From positions 6,170,245 to 6,234,244 of the forward strand of contig NW_020312935.1 of the NCBI RefSeq assembly GCF_003265705.1: a stretch of 64,000 nucleotides of DNA, written 5' to 3'. The notes beneath the pieces are model-generated. The model saw only the letters and a program-made list of their open reading frames with translations. It searched no databases and had not been told where the DNA came from. The DNA comes from Callorhinus ursinus (taxonomy: Eukaryota > Chordata > Mammalia > Carnivora > Otariidae). Shown here piece by piece: positions 25,621-50,643 of the stretch. The stretch's first letter is position 1; each line of letters starts with the position of its first letter. The translations under genes were made by a program, and so were the position numbers.

Positions 25621-26394
25621 TAATCAAAAGAATTCTTAAAGATATACCGAGAGGTACTTAGGATAAATAGAGAATAATCTGACAGAGAAAACATTAACTA
25701 CTCTGTTCCTCTATTATATTTCTCCTTTTATCAAAGACCTAGCTGCGTGGTGTGTGTAGGGGGGTACCTATCTGGAAAAAGCAGGGTCAGGGAAGGTAGA
25801 ATACCCAGTTCTCACAACAGTTTTGTTCTCCTGATCCATTTGAATTACATCCCTAGGGTCTCAGAAAACTAGCAGGTGACCATCCTATAGCCCCATATAC
25901 TATTCAATAAACTTTTGAGGCATTATGAAGCAGAGGGAGTTGCCAGAAGATGGGTGACATGCAACATCTGTCTCAGTTTTTAAAGGGAGGCTGATACTAT
26001 TATTCCTCAGAAAGATACTAGAACATTTTATTAAACAAATGGCCTCTGAGCACAGGGAAAGACAACTGGTGAACACTGAAAGGTATATGGGTTTATAAAG
26101 AACAACATCATCTAACATTGATTGAGGGGTAATTGTGCCGGGTGCCTAAACTGTGAACAGTTGGTTACTGGCCTTGAGATTTTGGTCAGTTCAGACTCCA
26201 TGTGTGTGCATTTGATAACAGTATAATATTTTAAGTTAGTTATTTTGGCTTGAAGACATAGCCTGCTAATCAAATTTGCATCTGATACAAAGCTGGTACA
26301 AATAGTAAACAAATATTCAAAAAGATCTCAACTGGTAAATAAATGCCCAAGTTAAATGACGTTTATTAGAGGAAAGTTTTAAACTTTAGTTCAG

Positions 26395-26905
26395 AAAAGC
26401 TAACTGGTACACCCATGTTCATAGCAGCATCATTCACAGTAGTTAAAATGTGAAGCAACCCAAGTGTCCATGGACACATGAATGGACAGGCAAAATGTGG
26501 TATCTATGTACAAATGGAATGTTATTCAGCCTTAATAAGGAAGGTAATTCTGACACATGCTACAAGATGGGTGAACCTTGAGGATCTGATACTAAGTCAA
26601 ATAAGCCAGTCACAAAAGTACAAGTATTATGTGATTCCACTTATATGAGGTAGTCTACCTAGAGAGTCAAACTCAGAGAGACAGAAAGTAGACTGGTGGT
26701 TGCTGCGGCTTGGGGAGAGGGTGTTGTTGTCTAATGGATCTAGAGTTTCAGTTTTACAAGGTAAAAAGAGTTCTGTGGATGGATGGATGGTGGTGATGGT
26801 TGTGCAACAATATGAATGTTATTAACGCCACTGAAGTGTATGTTTAAAAATGGTTAAGATGGTAAATTTTATGTTAATATGTATTTTACCACATTAGAAA
26901 TTCTA
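26395..26905 (+). repeat. L1 LINE 3' fragment, sense
   Basis: Sense-strand L1 end-of-ORF2/3' UTR landmarks: 'tgttcatagcagcatcattc', 'aacccaagtgtccatgg', 'ttattcagccttaataagg' and 'acataagatggt'-type end blocks. 5' truncated. Confidence 0.8.
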
Positions 26906-27302
26906 AAAAACCTGATTACACAAGTACAGAATATTTATTAGGCCATGTGAAAAATCCTGCTGTGTGTCAGGATGACATGGCTGTCTAAATTCTATAATGA
27001 ATGTAAGCTGTGTAATAGGAATATAGTAACCAGAGAAAGAAGGCAAGACAAAGTATGCTCAGGATATGGCATTTAGTTCCGGGGTTCCTATTTGAGGGGG
27101 TTGTTGATAAACCAGAGAGCGGGCAAACCAGAGCAGCCTTGACCTTGGCTACTCTTCTGATACAGAGTATGAGGAAGGCCTGAGGTAATTAGGGAGTTCT
27201 CTCTGTAAAGGAGTGTATCAGTAAGCTTTAGCTATATAACAAACAATTACAACAAACATCACAATTCAGTAGCTTAAAACAAATATTATTTCTCATGATT
27301 CT

Positions 27303-27388
27303 TTTTTTCCGCCCAGGTTTATTGGTATATAATTGACATATAACCTCGTGTTAGTTGAAGGTCTACAATGTACTGGTTTTATTTTCTA
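27303..27388 (-). repeat. Short L1 3'-UTR fragment, antisense
   Basis: About 85 bp of antisense L1 3' UTR ('tggtatataattgacatata') set inside an older repeat. atgattctt occurs on both sides, as expected for a truncated insertion. Confidence 0.6.
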
Positions 27389-27832
27389 ATGATTCTTTGG
27401 GAGATCTGGGTGGTTGTTCTGGTCTGGATCAGCTCAACTGGAACTGGATGGCCTAGGGTGGTCTCACTCATGTAACTAGCAGTTGGTTTTGTGTCAGGTG
27501 GGGCAGTGAGGATGACTTTGGTCACATGTGTCTTGAGATCCAGCAGGATGGTCTAGGCTCATTCACATGGTGATGGTCCAAGACAACCCAAGAGCAGTAA
27601 GAGAGGACGCCTTCAGGCAGAAGTAGTTTTCAAACCTCTTGGGTCATTTTGCTCTTGTGCCATTGGCCAGAGCATGTGACATGATTAAGTCCAGAGTCAT
27701 TGTGGGAGGTGATTCACTATCTGATGGCATGAAAACAAAAAAAGGGAGTTACTGTAGTCATTGTGCAAACAACCTACCACCACCTAGGAAGTTTAAAGGA
27801 AACATAAAAGTTTCATTAGAAACATCACAGAT

Positions 27833-28020
27833 AGAGGCACCTGGGTCACTCAGTCTGTTAAGTGGCCTTTTGATTTCGGCTCAGGTCATGTCCTGGTCGT
27901 GAAATCGAGCCCCGAGTCAGGCTCTGTGCTAAGTATGGAGTCTGCTTAAGATTCTCTCCCTCAGCTCCTCCTGCTTGTGCTCTCTCTCTGAAATAAATAA
28001 ACCTTAATAAATAAATAAAT
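27833..28020 (+). repeat. CAN-SINE, diverged
   Basis: A plus copy starting 'aggcacctgggtcactcag' and ending in (AAAT)n. Confidence 0.88.
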
Positions 28021-28199
28021 AAGGAATCATTCCTCACAGGTAGTTCCACAATGTAGAAGACTGAGGACTTCAAGTCCATCTACAGTAGAGTTTTCTAACT
28101 GAAATGGCCCCAGGTCAGAAGCGAGCCACCAATAAAGGGAGGGTCTTGTCATTGGATGTGTTGGAGAGGTCGTTTGACCTCTTGTCTTTCTGATCAGCT

Positions 28200-28400
28200 T
28201 GACCTCTTACATCCTGTCTTCAGGAAGCCTTTCCTGCTTGCACACCACCTGTGGCCCAGTTAATGATGGCTATTCTCTATGCTACACACAGATTTCTGTT
28301 GCTCTACCTATACTGAATAACAAATGTGTTTACATGCCTGTCTAGTCCATGAAATGGAATTCCTTGAGGGTGATTCACCATCTCAGTGCCAGTGTCTGCA
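28200..28400. repeat. Possible L2 LINE fragment
   Basis: It shows an L2-like 'gcacaccacctgtggccc' stretch and a 'ggaattccttgagggtg' end block. Diverged. Confidence 0.35.
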
Positions 28401-28867
28401 GGAAACTCTGTTCCATCCTCAGGTTGCCTCCTGGTGGTCATTTGGCTATGGCAACTCCAGCCATACTGTCTGCATTTCAGACAGAAAGAAGGGAGAAAGA
28501 GGGGAAAAGGTGCTTGTCAATGGAGATTACCTCCTTTAAAGAACATTACCAGAAGCTCTACCAAATGGTACCTTCTTCCTATATTTATCTTTTTAAGATA
28601 CATCTTTTTTTGCAGGAGAGGTTAAGAAATACAGGTTTTAGTTCTGTGTGTTGCATCTGGTAGAAAAGGATTCATAGGCACCTTCTGCCCAGGGTCTGAC
28701 TCCTACTCAAGCTGCCTACGGAATACGTTATGCACTAACACCAGAATTCCCAGAATCTGTGACTCCTCACACACACAATGGGGTAGGGTGTTCTTTTTAT
28801 CATAGGCCTGGCTACCTTCATGACTATATTCTGTCACTTGGAGCTCCTAGCTTCATAACCCATGGGT

Positions 28868-29035
28868 TAGGGCAGGGATCAGCAAACGTTTTCTGTGAAG
28901 GGCCAGATGGTAAATATTTTTGATTTTTGTGGGCCATATGGTCGATGTGTCACCTACTTTACTGTTGTATTACAGAAGTAGCCATAAATAAAGAAATGGA
29001 TGTGTCTGTGTTCCAGAACTTAGAAAAATGAGGGC
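28868..29035 (+). repeat. hAT-Charlie type MITE
   Basis: It starts 'cagggatcagcaaacgtttt', then 'gggccagatggtaaatattt' and a 'tgtgttccagaactta' block, and ends in a 'gggccagactggatttgcc' region. This is the layout of a well-known mammalian MER MITE; I am not certain of the subfamily name. Confidence 0.7.
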
Positions 29036-29269
29036 CAGACTGGATTTGCCCTCCACGTTGGGGAGTGGGTCTCTTCCTATGGTTTTGAAGAAGCTGTGGC
29101 TCCTTGGACTAGGCATACATACAGTAAGATAATATTCCACCAGTCTGGGAAGAGCAGAATCCACAAATCCCAGCTTCTGCAGAAGTCTCAATAAGTCAGG
29201 CCTTTTGGGTTCCCTGTTTCTCTTAATGACACTACAACTTGTCATTTTATGTTTGGAACTTCAGTGTCA

Positions 29270-30250
29270 TTTTTAGGGGGTTCCATTTCATGAAATATAA
29301 CTTACGTATCAGTAAATTTACTCTTTTTAGTGTACAGTTCTGTGGGTTTTGACAAATGCACACAGTCATGTAATTAACAGCACAGTCAAGATAAAGAACA
29401 GTTCCTTTACCACCCAACCCCCACAATTCCCTGTAGCTCATTGCAGTTGATGCATGCCCCCAGTTCCAACCCTTGGCAATCACTGTTTTCTGTCCCTGTT
29501 GTTTTCCTCTTCCATTATGTCACGTAAATGGAATCACACTGTATGGAGCCTTTTGAGTCTGGCATCTTTCAGTTAGTATAATGCACTTGAGATTCATTTT
29601 GTCAGTTGAGTGCATCAGTAGTTCATTCGTTTGCTTTACTGCATAGTATTCCGTTGCATTGGCATACTGTTTGTTTATCCATTCACCACCAGTTGAAGGA
29701 CATTTGTGTTGTTTCCAAGTTTTGACAATTACAAATAAAGCCAATATTAGACATTAGAAAAATAGACATTCACATACAGGCTTTTGTGTGAATATAAGTT
29801 TTTGTTTCTCTTGGTAAATACCAGAAGTGGGGCTGCAAGGTTATATGATATGTATATATTTAACTTCATAAGATGACAAACTGTTTTCCACGGTGGCTAT
29901 ACCATTTTTTATTTTCACCAACAATGAACAGTTGCTTTATAGCCTTGCCAGCATTTGATACCGGGTTTTCGGAATTTCAGACATTTTAATAGGTGTGAAG
30001 TTACATTAAATAAGTTTCAGTTTGCATTTGTAGTTAATGCAGTCTAATAACTAACGACTGTTAATATGGTAGAATTATAGTAATTGATTCTAGAATGTTG
30101 AACCAACCTTGCCTTCCTGGGATTAAATTCTCTTAGTCATGATGTGTTGTCCTTCTAACACATTGTTGGATCCCACTTGCTAATACTTTGTTGAGGATTC
30201 TGTGCCTGTGTTTATGGAAGATGTTGGTCTATAGTTCAGTGTCGATTTTG
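29270..30250 (-). repeat. Old L1 LINE, antisense
   Basis: Antisense 3' UTR at the left ('gtgggttttgacaaatgcac'), then 'tttatccattcaccaccagt', 'gaatataagtttttgtttct', and an ORF2-region block 'cacttgctaatactttgttg' at the right. Heavily mutated. Confidence 0.8.
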
Positions 30251-31179
30251 GCTCTTCTCTTCCTCCTTATTACCCCAAATCCTGTTGATAGGTGTCTGCT
30301 CCATTTCATTCCCTCCATCAAGCCCTCCTTGTCTTTTAGTTGATATCCTAACTGGTTCTTTGTCTAGAGTCTCTTAAATTCTTTTCCACCTAATTCACAT
30401 TAAAAAAATGTAATGGTTCTCATTGCTTACTGTATTGGGGTCCAGGCAGAAAACAGCCACTCAAAGGGTTCATCGAAAAGTCTTTAATGAAGGGATTATT
30501 TACAGTGGTGTGAACAGTAAAGGAAACCAACCTACAAGAGATGGTGGAGCACCCCGGGACCGACTACCACTAGTCATGTTGCCACCTCAGGCACAATGGG
30601 AAAAAGGTGGAGATACCAGAACTCAGTAAAAGCTGTGGCCAGAGAAGAGGGGTCCTCAGTAGGTACTTTGACCCTGTCAAGGAACACAGGCCCTGCCAGA
30701 ACCACATCCTGGTAGAGAGAAGGCAGAAAATAAATAAGTTCATCCTTCCATCCATTTATCTCTCCTCCTGGCGCTTCCCATTGGCTGAACCCATAGCCTG
30801 GAGCCTTAGAATTGGCCTCCGACTCCTGAGAGAGCAGGGCCAAGAGGGGATCAGGTGGAGAAGGTGGGGCACACCAAGCATATAAGCATACCCACCTATC
30901 AAAGCCCAAATTCCTTAGTTAGCGCTTGATGCCACCAGCTCTGGCTCCTGCACACCTTTCTGACTTGTTGCCCCCGAAATTTGGGCTGTGTTTTTTTCAT
31001 CCTTTTGTGGCCACAGCCTTCCGTTAGGCCCTCCATAAAGGCATGATGTATCAACACTGGTTTGAGTGGTGGATCTGAGGCAAGCACTTGCCAAGCCAGA
31101 CAACAGAATGAACTTTCCTGGCTCATACTTAGCACAAAAGAATGAAAGAAGAGTTGTTCCACACATACAAAACCTCTGT

Positions 31180-31330
31180 TTGTACAGAGGCTCGGGGAAG
31201 CTAAGTAACCTGCTCAGGGTTTCACAGTTGGTTATGGCAGCTCTGTCATATACAGCCAGCTACAGAACCCTGGAAAAGTTAGCTAGCCTCTCTGAGCTTC
31301 TGTATCCTCATCTGCAGAACGGGATTGTGT
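31180..31330. repeat. MIR fragment(s)
   Basis: Two MIR-like core pieces: 'agctaagtaacctgctcagg' and 'agcttctgtatcctcatctg'. Confidence 0.65.
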
Positions 31331-31489
31331 GGACTTAGATGCACTGTATGTTACACTAAACATTGTTTGGCCTGTTACACTTTACTGTATTTTAGCTCGG
31401 AGTATTCTTTATATTCCTACACAGGTTTTGAAGAGGAGACCTCTAAGAGAAATTTTTCTAAAATGATGTATGCAGTGCCTTACTATGGG

Positions 31490-31720
31490 CCCAGACCCTG
31501 TTATGAATGCTTTACAAGTATTAACTCATTTAATCTTTAACTCCCCTATCAGGTCGATACAACTATCCCCATTTTACAGATGAGGAAACAGAAGCACAGA
31601 ATGATTTAAAAACTTACCTGAGGTTACCTAGCTGGTAAGTGGTATAGCTAAGACTTGAGCCAGGCAAAGTGGCTGCAAATTCCGTGCCTCTAACCTCTGT
31701 GCTGTCTTCCCCATAGCCTT
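31490..31720. repeat. MIR SINE
   Basis: It has the MIR core 'cccattttacagatgaggaa', then 'gaggttacctagctggtaag', with the ATTAACTCATTTAATC flank typical of MIR. Confidence 0.88.
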
Positions 31721-32841
31721 GCAAAGTCCTGTCAGGGCACTTTCCACCCTTCAGTCCTGACCAGCATGTGGTCATTAGAGTGTATGGGAACTAGGCAGGG
31801 CTGACTTTATGGAGATCTTTGGAGGATACGAAAGGTATATATACAAGAATGTTAAGGGCAGGGAGTAGGGAAATTTTAGGGGTTAGAAAGGGTAGTCACT
31901 GAAATAAGGGAAACCAGCTCTGCCTGCCTGAACAGGAAATACCTAGTGATCAAGCCTGCCTAGCTTCATGCCTTCTGGCTTCCTCAGAGGCCAGCTGATG
32001 CCCCTTTATGGGTGTTGATGAAGCTGCCCTTTAAGTCACTGTCAGTAAAACAGAGGTTATTAAAATGTCCTCTAATCCGTTCTGTTATTTTAAGCCACCA
32101 ATGCAAACATACACCCAAATATAACTAGAGCATGAAGAAATGAGGTGGGAGAGAGGAGGAAGTGTGCTCTGGGCATGAATTTAGAGAGAACATGGATCTC
32201 CTTGTTTATAGTGGCGTGTCACTCCTCTGGCTCTCATAGCTGTTGGTAATTAATGACCCACAAAACTTACGCAGAAGCTTACTTGTCTAGTGCTACAAAT
32301 TTGACACTCTCAAGCTCCCAGAATGTCAATGATATGTAAGTAGCCAAAACAAAAACAAAACTGCAAATGCAGAAGGTGACCAAAATAGCTGAAGGGGAGA
32401 AGTCCAGGACACGATAATTATAGAAGATACTATGTGACTGACCTGTTTCTAACTAGAACGGAAGTCTATAAGGGCAGAATTATCAGCAAGGAGGAAAAAG
32501 ACATAGCTGAGAGGTCACAGACATTATTCCATCATTACTAGAAAGAATGATGATTAGGATAAAACCCAATGGTAAAGTGCAGGGGGCAAGCCAAGATCCA
32601 CAGCCCCAGAGAGTTAGAGACAGGAGGGCAGGAAGCTGATAAGGGTCTGGAGTTAGAGACAGCCCAAGTCATGCTTATTTCAGTGGTTCACAAAGGCACG
32701 GGTGTCCTTCAGGTAGCATCAAGCGGGATATACTGGCAAACCAACCCCTAAGATAGACATGTAAATTACATAGTACATTTGTATCTACACTAGAAGCAAA
32801 AGAGATGCTCAATCTGAAAATAAAATTAAGAAAACAATTCC

Positions 32842-33046
32842 AGGGGTACCTGGGTGGCTCAATCAATTGAGCATCTAACTCTTGATTTCAGCTCAGGTCA
32901 TGATCTCAGAGTTGTGTGATCAAGCCCCATGTCAGGCTCCCCGCTCAGTGGTGAGTCTGCTTCTCTTCCCCTCTCTCCCTCTACACCTCCTCCTGCATGC
33001 ACTCTCTCTCTCTAAAATAAATGAATAAATCTAAAAAAAAAAAAAA
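32842..33046 (+). repeat. CAN-SINE inserted in an L1
   Basis: A plus copy beginning 'ggggtacctgggtggctc'. The flank aaaacaatt(c/g) is at about 32831 and 33044, where the L1 sense sequence resumes. Confidence 0.9.
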
Positions 33047-33762
33047 ACAATTGCATTTACAATAGCATCGAACAGGGGCAACTGGGTGACTTAGTTAACC
33101 GTTAAGCGTTTGCCTTTGGTTCAGGTCCTGGGTCCTGGGATCGAACCCTGCATCAGGCTCCCTGCTCAGCGGGGGACCTGCTTTTCCCTCTCTTCCCGGC
33201 TCGCTCATGCTCTCTCTCTCAAATAAATAAAATCTAAAAAAAAAAAAAAAAAATCAAACAAATACTTAGAAATAAATTTAACCAAAAAGTGTGTAACTTA
33301 CTCTGAAAACTGCAAAACATTGTTAAAAGAAATTAAAGAAGACCTAAATAAATGGAAAGGCATCCCATGTTCATGGATCATAAAATCTAATGTTAAGATG
33401 ACCGTATTCCCCAAATTGATCTACAGATTCAAAGCAATCTCTATCAGAATCCCAGATTGACAAACTGAACCTAAAATTCATAGGAAAATGCAAGGGACCC
33501 TGAATAGCCAAAACAATATTGAAAAAGAATGAAGTTGGAAGACTCACACTGACTTCAGAACTTACTGTAAAGCTAAAGTAATCAAGAGAGCATGGTATGC
33601 ATAAGGATAGACATATACAGCAATGAAATAAAATTGAGAGTCTCTAAGTAAATCCATACACTTATGGTCAACTAATTTTCAACAAAGGAGTTATCATTCA
33701 GGGGAAAGAACAAACTCTTCAACAAATGGTGCTGAATAACCACATGGGGAAGAATAAACTTG
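33040..33762 (+). repeat. L1 LINE ORF2 3' part, sense
   Basis: Sense ORF2 landmarks: 'cttagaaataaatttaacca', 'ttcatggatcataaaatcta', 'atctacagattcaaagcaat' and 'ctcttcaacaaatggtgctg'. It is split by the CAN-SINE at 33074. Decayed, with no open ORF2. Confidence 0.85.
33074..33254 (+). repeat. CAN-SINE inserted in an L1
   Basis: A plus copy starting 'ggggcaactgggtgacttag', a diverged head, with an A tail of about 17 nt. Confidence 0.88.
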
Positions 33763-34001
33763 GATGCCCCTACTTCCCAATTTCTTCATCCCCGCTAACC
33801 CTCCCACTAATTTACTTTCTATTTCCATGGATTTGCCTGTTCTGAACATTTTACATAAATGGAATCATACAATATATGGCTTTCTGTGACTAGTGTCTTT
33901 CACTTAGGGTAATGTTTTCAAGGTTCACCCATGTTGTAGTTTGTATCAGTACTTCATTACTTTTTGTGGCTGAATAATACTATGTTGTATGGACATACCA
34001 C
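33763..34001 (-). repeat. L1 LINE 3' UTR, antisense
   Basis: Antisense L1 3' UTR: 'catggatttgcctgttctga', 'acataaatggaatcatacaa' and 'gtggctgaataatactatgt'. It abuts a sense ORF2 fragment but in the opposite orientation. Confidence 0.75.
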
Positions 34002-34133
34002 TTTTTTTTTTTTTTTTAGGTAGGCTCTACAGGCATAGAGCTTAAGGTGGGGCTTGAACTCATGACCCTGAGGTCCAGACCTGAGCTGAGATCAAGAGTT
34101 GGACACTTAAGTGACTGAGCCACCCAGGGCCCT
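34002..34133 (-). repeat. Short CAN-SINE subtype
   Basis: A minus copy with a T run, a 'ggggcttgaactcatgaccc' block and an end 'gagccacccagggccc'. It lies within the antisense L1. Confidence 0.85.
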
Positions 34134-34560
34134 GGTTATATGGGTATGAAGCTCTGGAGGGGAATCTGGGCTTGTGCTGCAGATTTGGGAATCACTGGTA
34201 TACTGATAAAGCTTTGGACATGAGTAGATAAGAGAGCATGTGGAGCAAGAAGAGAAGAGAACTTAAGAACTTCAGCATTGAAAGAAGTGGGGAGCCCGGA
34301 AGTGGCACTCAGAAATGATCAGAAAGGTGGATGTCATGGAGGGAGAGGGAAGAGAGGTATATCCCTAGTACTTGCAGTTGAGGATTGAAATAGTTACGGT
34401 GCATTTACTAAAGGAATGCCATGTCTCCCTGACAAATAGGTTGACTCTGATCTGTGAGGAGATGCAAGTGAGGCAGTGTTATGTGGATTAAAGTAGAACA
34501 GCAAAGTTGTACATTTGGATAAAACTTGTTAAAATTTGGGATTTGCGATGACCAAGTAAG

Positions 34561-34732
34561 ATTTTTTTTTTTTTAAGATTCTATTTATTCATCAGAGAGA
34601 GAGAGGCAGAGGGAGAAGCAAGCTCCCTGCGGAACAGGGAGCCCTGTGCAGGACTTGATCCCAGGACCCTGGGATCATAACCTGAGCTGAATGAGCTGAA
34701 GGCAGACACTTCACTGAGCCCCCCAGGCACCC
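34561..34732 (-). repeat. CAN-SINE
   Basis: A minus copy with an internal repeat of 'gagctgaa', flanked by aagatttttt. Confidence 0.92.
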
Positions 34733-34856
34733 AAGATTTTTTAAAGGTAATTGGGAGACTAAGGAACTAGAAAGTATTTATAAAATTATTTCAAGTGGTA
34801 CAGACCCAGTGGAAAACAGTGTAGTGGTTCCTCAAAAAATTAAAAATCTACCATAT

Positions 34857-35049
34857 GGGGATGGCTGGGTGGTTTAGTCGGTTATGTGTCTGCTTTTGAC
34901 TCAGGTCATGATCCCAGGGTCCTGGGATCGAGTCTCTCATCAGGCTCCTTCCTCAGCAGGGAGCCTGCTTCTCCCCTCTACCTGCTGCTCCCCCTGCTTT
35001 GCTCTCTCTCTGCCAGATAAATAAATAAAATATTTTTTAAAATAATAAA
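34857..35049 (+). repeat. CAN-SINE within L1
   Basis: A plus copy flanked by aaaaatcta(c/t)catatg at about 34843 and 35050. Confidence 0.95.
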
Positions 35050-35440
35050 TAAAAATCTATCATATGATCTAGCAATTCTACTTCCAGGTATATACCCAAA
35101 GGAATTGAAAGCAGAGTCTTAAAAGTGGGGGGGGGGTTCTTGAAGAGAGATTTGAACACCCATGTTAATAGCAGCATTATTTACAATAGCTAAAACATGG
35201 AAACAACCCAAGTGTCTGTGTACAGATAAATGAATAAACAAAATATGGTATATACATGGAATGGAATATTATTTGACCTTAAAGGGGAGGAAATTCTGAC
35301 ACATGCTTCAACATAGATGAACTTTGAAGACGTTATACTAAGTGAAATAAGCCAATCACAAAAAGACAAATACTGTATGATTCCCCTTCTGCGAAGTACC
35401 TAGAGTATAGTCTGATTCATGGCAACAGAAAACAGAACAT

Positions 35441-35547
35441 AGGAACTCCTGGCTGGCTCAGAGCGTGTCACTCTTGATCTTGGGGTCATGAGTTCCAGCC
35501 CCATGCTGGGTGTAGAGGTTACTTAAAAATATATATATATTTTTTAA
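35441..35547 (+). repeat. Short CAN-SINE subtype within L1
   Basis: A plus copy of about 105 bp with 'atgagttccagccccatgct' and an AT-rich tail. Confidence 0.85.
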
Positions 35548-35987
35548 AGACAACAAGAAAGTTGAATGGTGGTTGCCAGGGGCTGGCAAGAGGGATTGGG
35601 ATGAGGAATTAGTGTTTAATGGGTATGGAGTTTCAGTTTGCAAGATGAAGATTTTTTGGAGGTAGATGGTGCACAATCTGAGTGTATTTCATATCACTGA
35701 ACCTGTACACTTAAAAATGTTTAAGATAGTAAATTTTATGTGTATTTTACCACAGACACACAAAAAAGAATTAAACTTGAGAAGAAAATGATAGTGACAC
35801 AGCCTCATCCCTATAATCTGACTCAGTGGGTCTGGAGTTACTGGTACCTAACACACAGCCAGAGTGGAGACCCCTGGTTTAGCACATGGGCTGCTGTAGG
35901 GGGAAACTGGGTAACCCTGAGCACACCCAAATCTCATCTTGGTTTCCAGGCTGACTTTTGTTAGTTTTTTGTTGTTGTTTTGTTTGT

Positions 35988-36138
35988 TTTGTTAATTTTT
36001 TTTAACTTTTTTCATTTAAATTCAATTAATTAATATATAATGTATTATTGGTTTCAGAGGTATAGGCCTGTGATTCATCAGTCTTATGTAATACCCAGTG
36101 CTCATTGCGTCACATGCCGTCCTCAATGTCCAGACTTT
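35988..36138 (-). repeat. Carnivore L1 3'-UTR fragment, antisense
   Basis: The phrases 'taatgtattattggtttcag' and 'tacccagtgctcattgcgtc' are typical of the 3' end of carnivore L1. 5' truncated. Confidence 0.75.
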
Positions 36139-36151
36139 AGTTTTGTTCTTT

Positions 36152-36350
36152 GTTTCATTTATTTTTTTTAAGATTTTATTTATTTGAGAGAGAGAGAGAG
36201 AGCACGAGCTAGGGGGAGGGGCAGTGGGAGAGGGAGAAGCTGACTCTCCGCTGAGCAGGGAGCCTGACTCGAGGCTCGATCCCGGGACCCCAAGATCCAT
36301 GACCTGAGCCAAAGGCAGACACTTAACTAACTGAGCCACCCAGGAGCCCC
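36152..36350 (-). repeat. CAN-SINE
   Basis: A minus copy ending 'gagccacccaggagcccc', flanked by t(g/a)tttcattta-like repeats. Confidence 0.93.
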
Positions 36351-36561
36351 TTTATTTCATTTGATAACCCTGTGATCAGAATGAAAAACCACAATTCATT
36401 GTAGAAAATTGGGCAGTTTGAAAAAGAAAAATCATCTATAATCCCATCAATTTGAGTAATCATTATGAAATTCAGGTGTATTCTGGTCCTTCTAATGTCA
36501 TGTGTAAAATATGCTTACAAATAATATTATAGATACCCTTGTATATTCTCATTCACATATA

Positions 36562-36616
36562 CTTTTTTTTATTATGTTATGTTAATCACCATACATTACA
36601 TCATTAGTTTTTGTTA
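36562..36616 (-). repeat. Very short carnivore L1 3' end, antisense
   Basis: About 55 bp containing 'taatcaccatacattacatc', the terminal part of a young carnivore L1. acatatactt is duplicated on both sides. Confidence 0.65.
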
Positions 36617-36788
36617 CATATACTTCTTTTGTGCTTTAAAAAAATGGATATCATACTTCCTCTATTGTTTTGTTTTCCCCGTTTTCAATGAATATATGGT
36701 GATGTCTTTCAGGTCATTGAGGGCATTCTACTCCCCCGGTTTTCAGCTGCTTCACAGTGTTATTTATCTTACCCATTACTGTTTTGTT

Positions 36789-36817
36789 TTGCTTTTAAAG
36801 ATTTTATTTATTTATTC

Positions 36818-36848
<31 letters not shown>

Positions 36849-36970
36849 GCAGAGGGAGAAGCAGGCTCCCAAGGAGCAGGGAGCCCGATGCGGGACTTGA
36901 TCCCAGGACCCTGGGATCATGACCTGAGCCGAAGGCGGACGCTTAACCATCTGAGCCACCCAGGCGCCCC
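36789..36970 (-). repeat. CAN-SINE
   Basis: A minus copy with an (AG)n-rich part and a duplication cccattactgtt on both sides. Confidence 0.95.
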
Positions 36971-37579
36971 CCATTACTGTTATTGAACATCTAGATTGTT
37001 TCCCAGTTTTTCACTTAGCATAGCCAATGTTGGACTGAGTATCTTTATACAAAAAATAACATTTTAAACTTCCTGTTATTGTTGCTAGTTTGGTAGTTGA
37101 AAACATTTTTTTTTTTTTTTTGGTTATTTTTTGTTTATAATGAATACTTGCCTCTGCTTTCTACCATGAAATTTTAAATTATAATCTGCATAGCACCTAG
37201 GTAGTTTTCTTCCAACTTGTACTGGTTTTTGTTTCCCCTCTTTTCCTTTTTCCAATATAATATCATAGAATCATGAACTTTTACAGTTATGACCCTGATG
37301 GTTAAGTGATTGGACCAGAGTCACACAAAACATTAAGGGACAGAACAGAACAGAGATTTGGGAACTCAGCTTTACTCGTTTTTCATTCTTCTTCCAGTAG
37401 ATGGATATTGCTAATATCCTTAAGTCTCCATGGGAAAAGGTTTTGCAGGTTTTCATTTTGGAGCAGTATTGCATTTGTGCTTTTGTGGCAGAGAACTTGT
37501 TGCTTCCAAATAAGTCCAGAAGGTAGCCTCAGCTGAGTGTGCCATCCACTAATAGCCAGTATAATGCTTGCTGTTCCAG

Positions 37580-37666
37580 GAGCCATATTTGACCAGGACT
37601 GTGGGAAGGTCGTATTCATGCTGGAGGCTCTTGTGAGGAGATGAGTTGGTGAACAGAGAAACCGGC
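37580..37666 (+). other. GFOD2: GFOD2 5' UTR part of exon 2, with an 8-codon uORF
   Basis: The acceptor is TGCTGTTCCAG ending at 37579. Within this UTR an ATG at 37618 opens eight codons and stops at TGA 37642-37644, 22 nt before the GFOD2 start codon. The acceptor choice is inferred; an alternative AG lies near 37398. Confidence 0.6.

Positions 37667-50643
<12,977 letters not shown>

Larger units (their letters stand above)
34830..35765 (+). repeat. L1 LINE 3' fragment, sense
   Basis: Sense L1 blocks 'tagcaattctacttccaggt', 'tgttaatagcagcattattt', 'atggaatattatttgacctt' and 'gttgccaggggctgg', ending near 'agatagtaaattttatgtg'. Split by the SINEs at 34857 and 35441. Confidence 0.85.
7255..37579 (+). 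other. GFOD2: GFOD2 intron 1: unique stretches between repeats
   Basis: This is an intron of about 30 kb filled with CAN-SINEs and L1 fragments, listed separately. The longer pieces with no identified element are 7.46-8.8, 9.83-10.8, 11.34-11.77, 14.1-15.09, 15.57-17.58 (apart from one L2-like patch), 18.45-19.0, 20.05-20.54, 22.3-23.04, 25.14-25.4, 25.63-26.39, 26.9-27.2, 28.4-28.86, 30.25-31.18, 31.73-32.84, 34.14-34.56, 35.77-35.98, 36.36-36.55 and 36.98-37.57 kb. No conserved coding exon or structured RNA was seen in them. 27.22-27.76 and 30.42-30.90 kb look like old LTR-type or other interspersed repeats whose family I cannot name. Confidence 0.6.

Noticed and set aside
33040..34001. Twin-priming inversion of a single L1 (sense ORF2 beside an antisense 3' UTR)
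   Set aside because: For a twin-primed minus-strand L1 the inverted 5' part should lie to the right of the 3' end. Here it lies on the left, so two separate elements are more likely.
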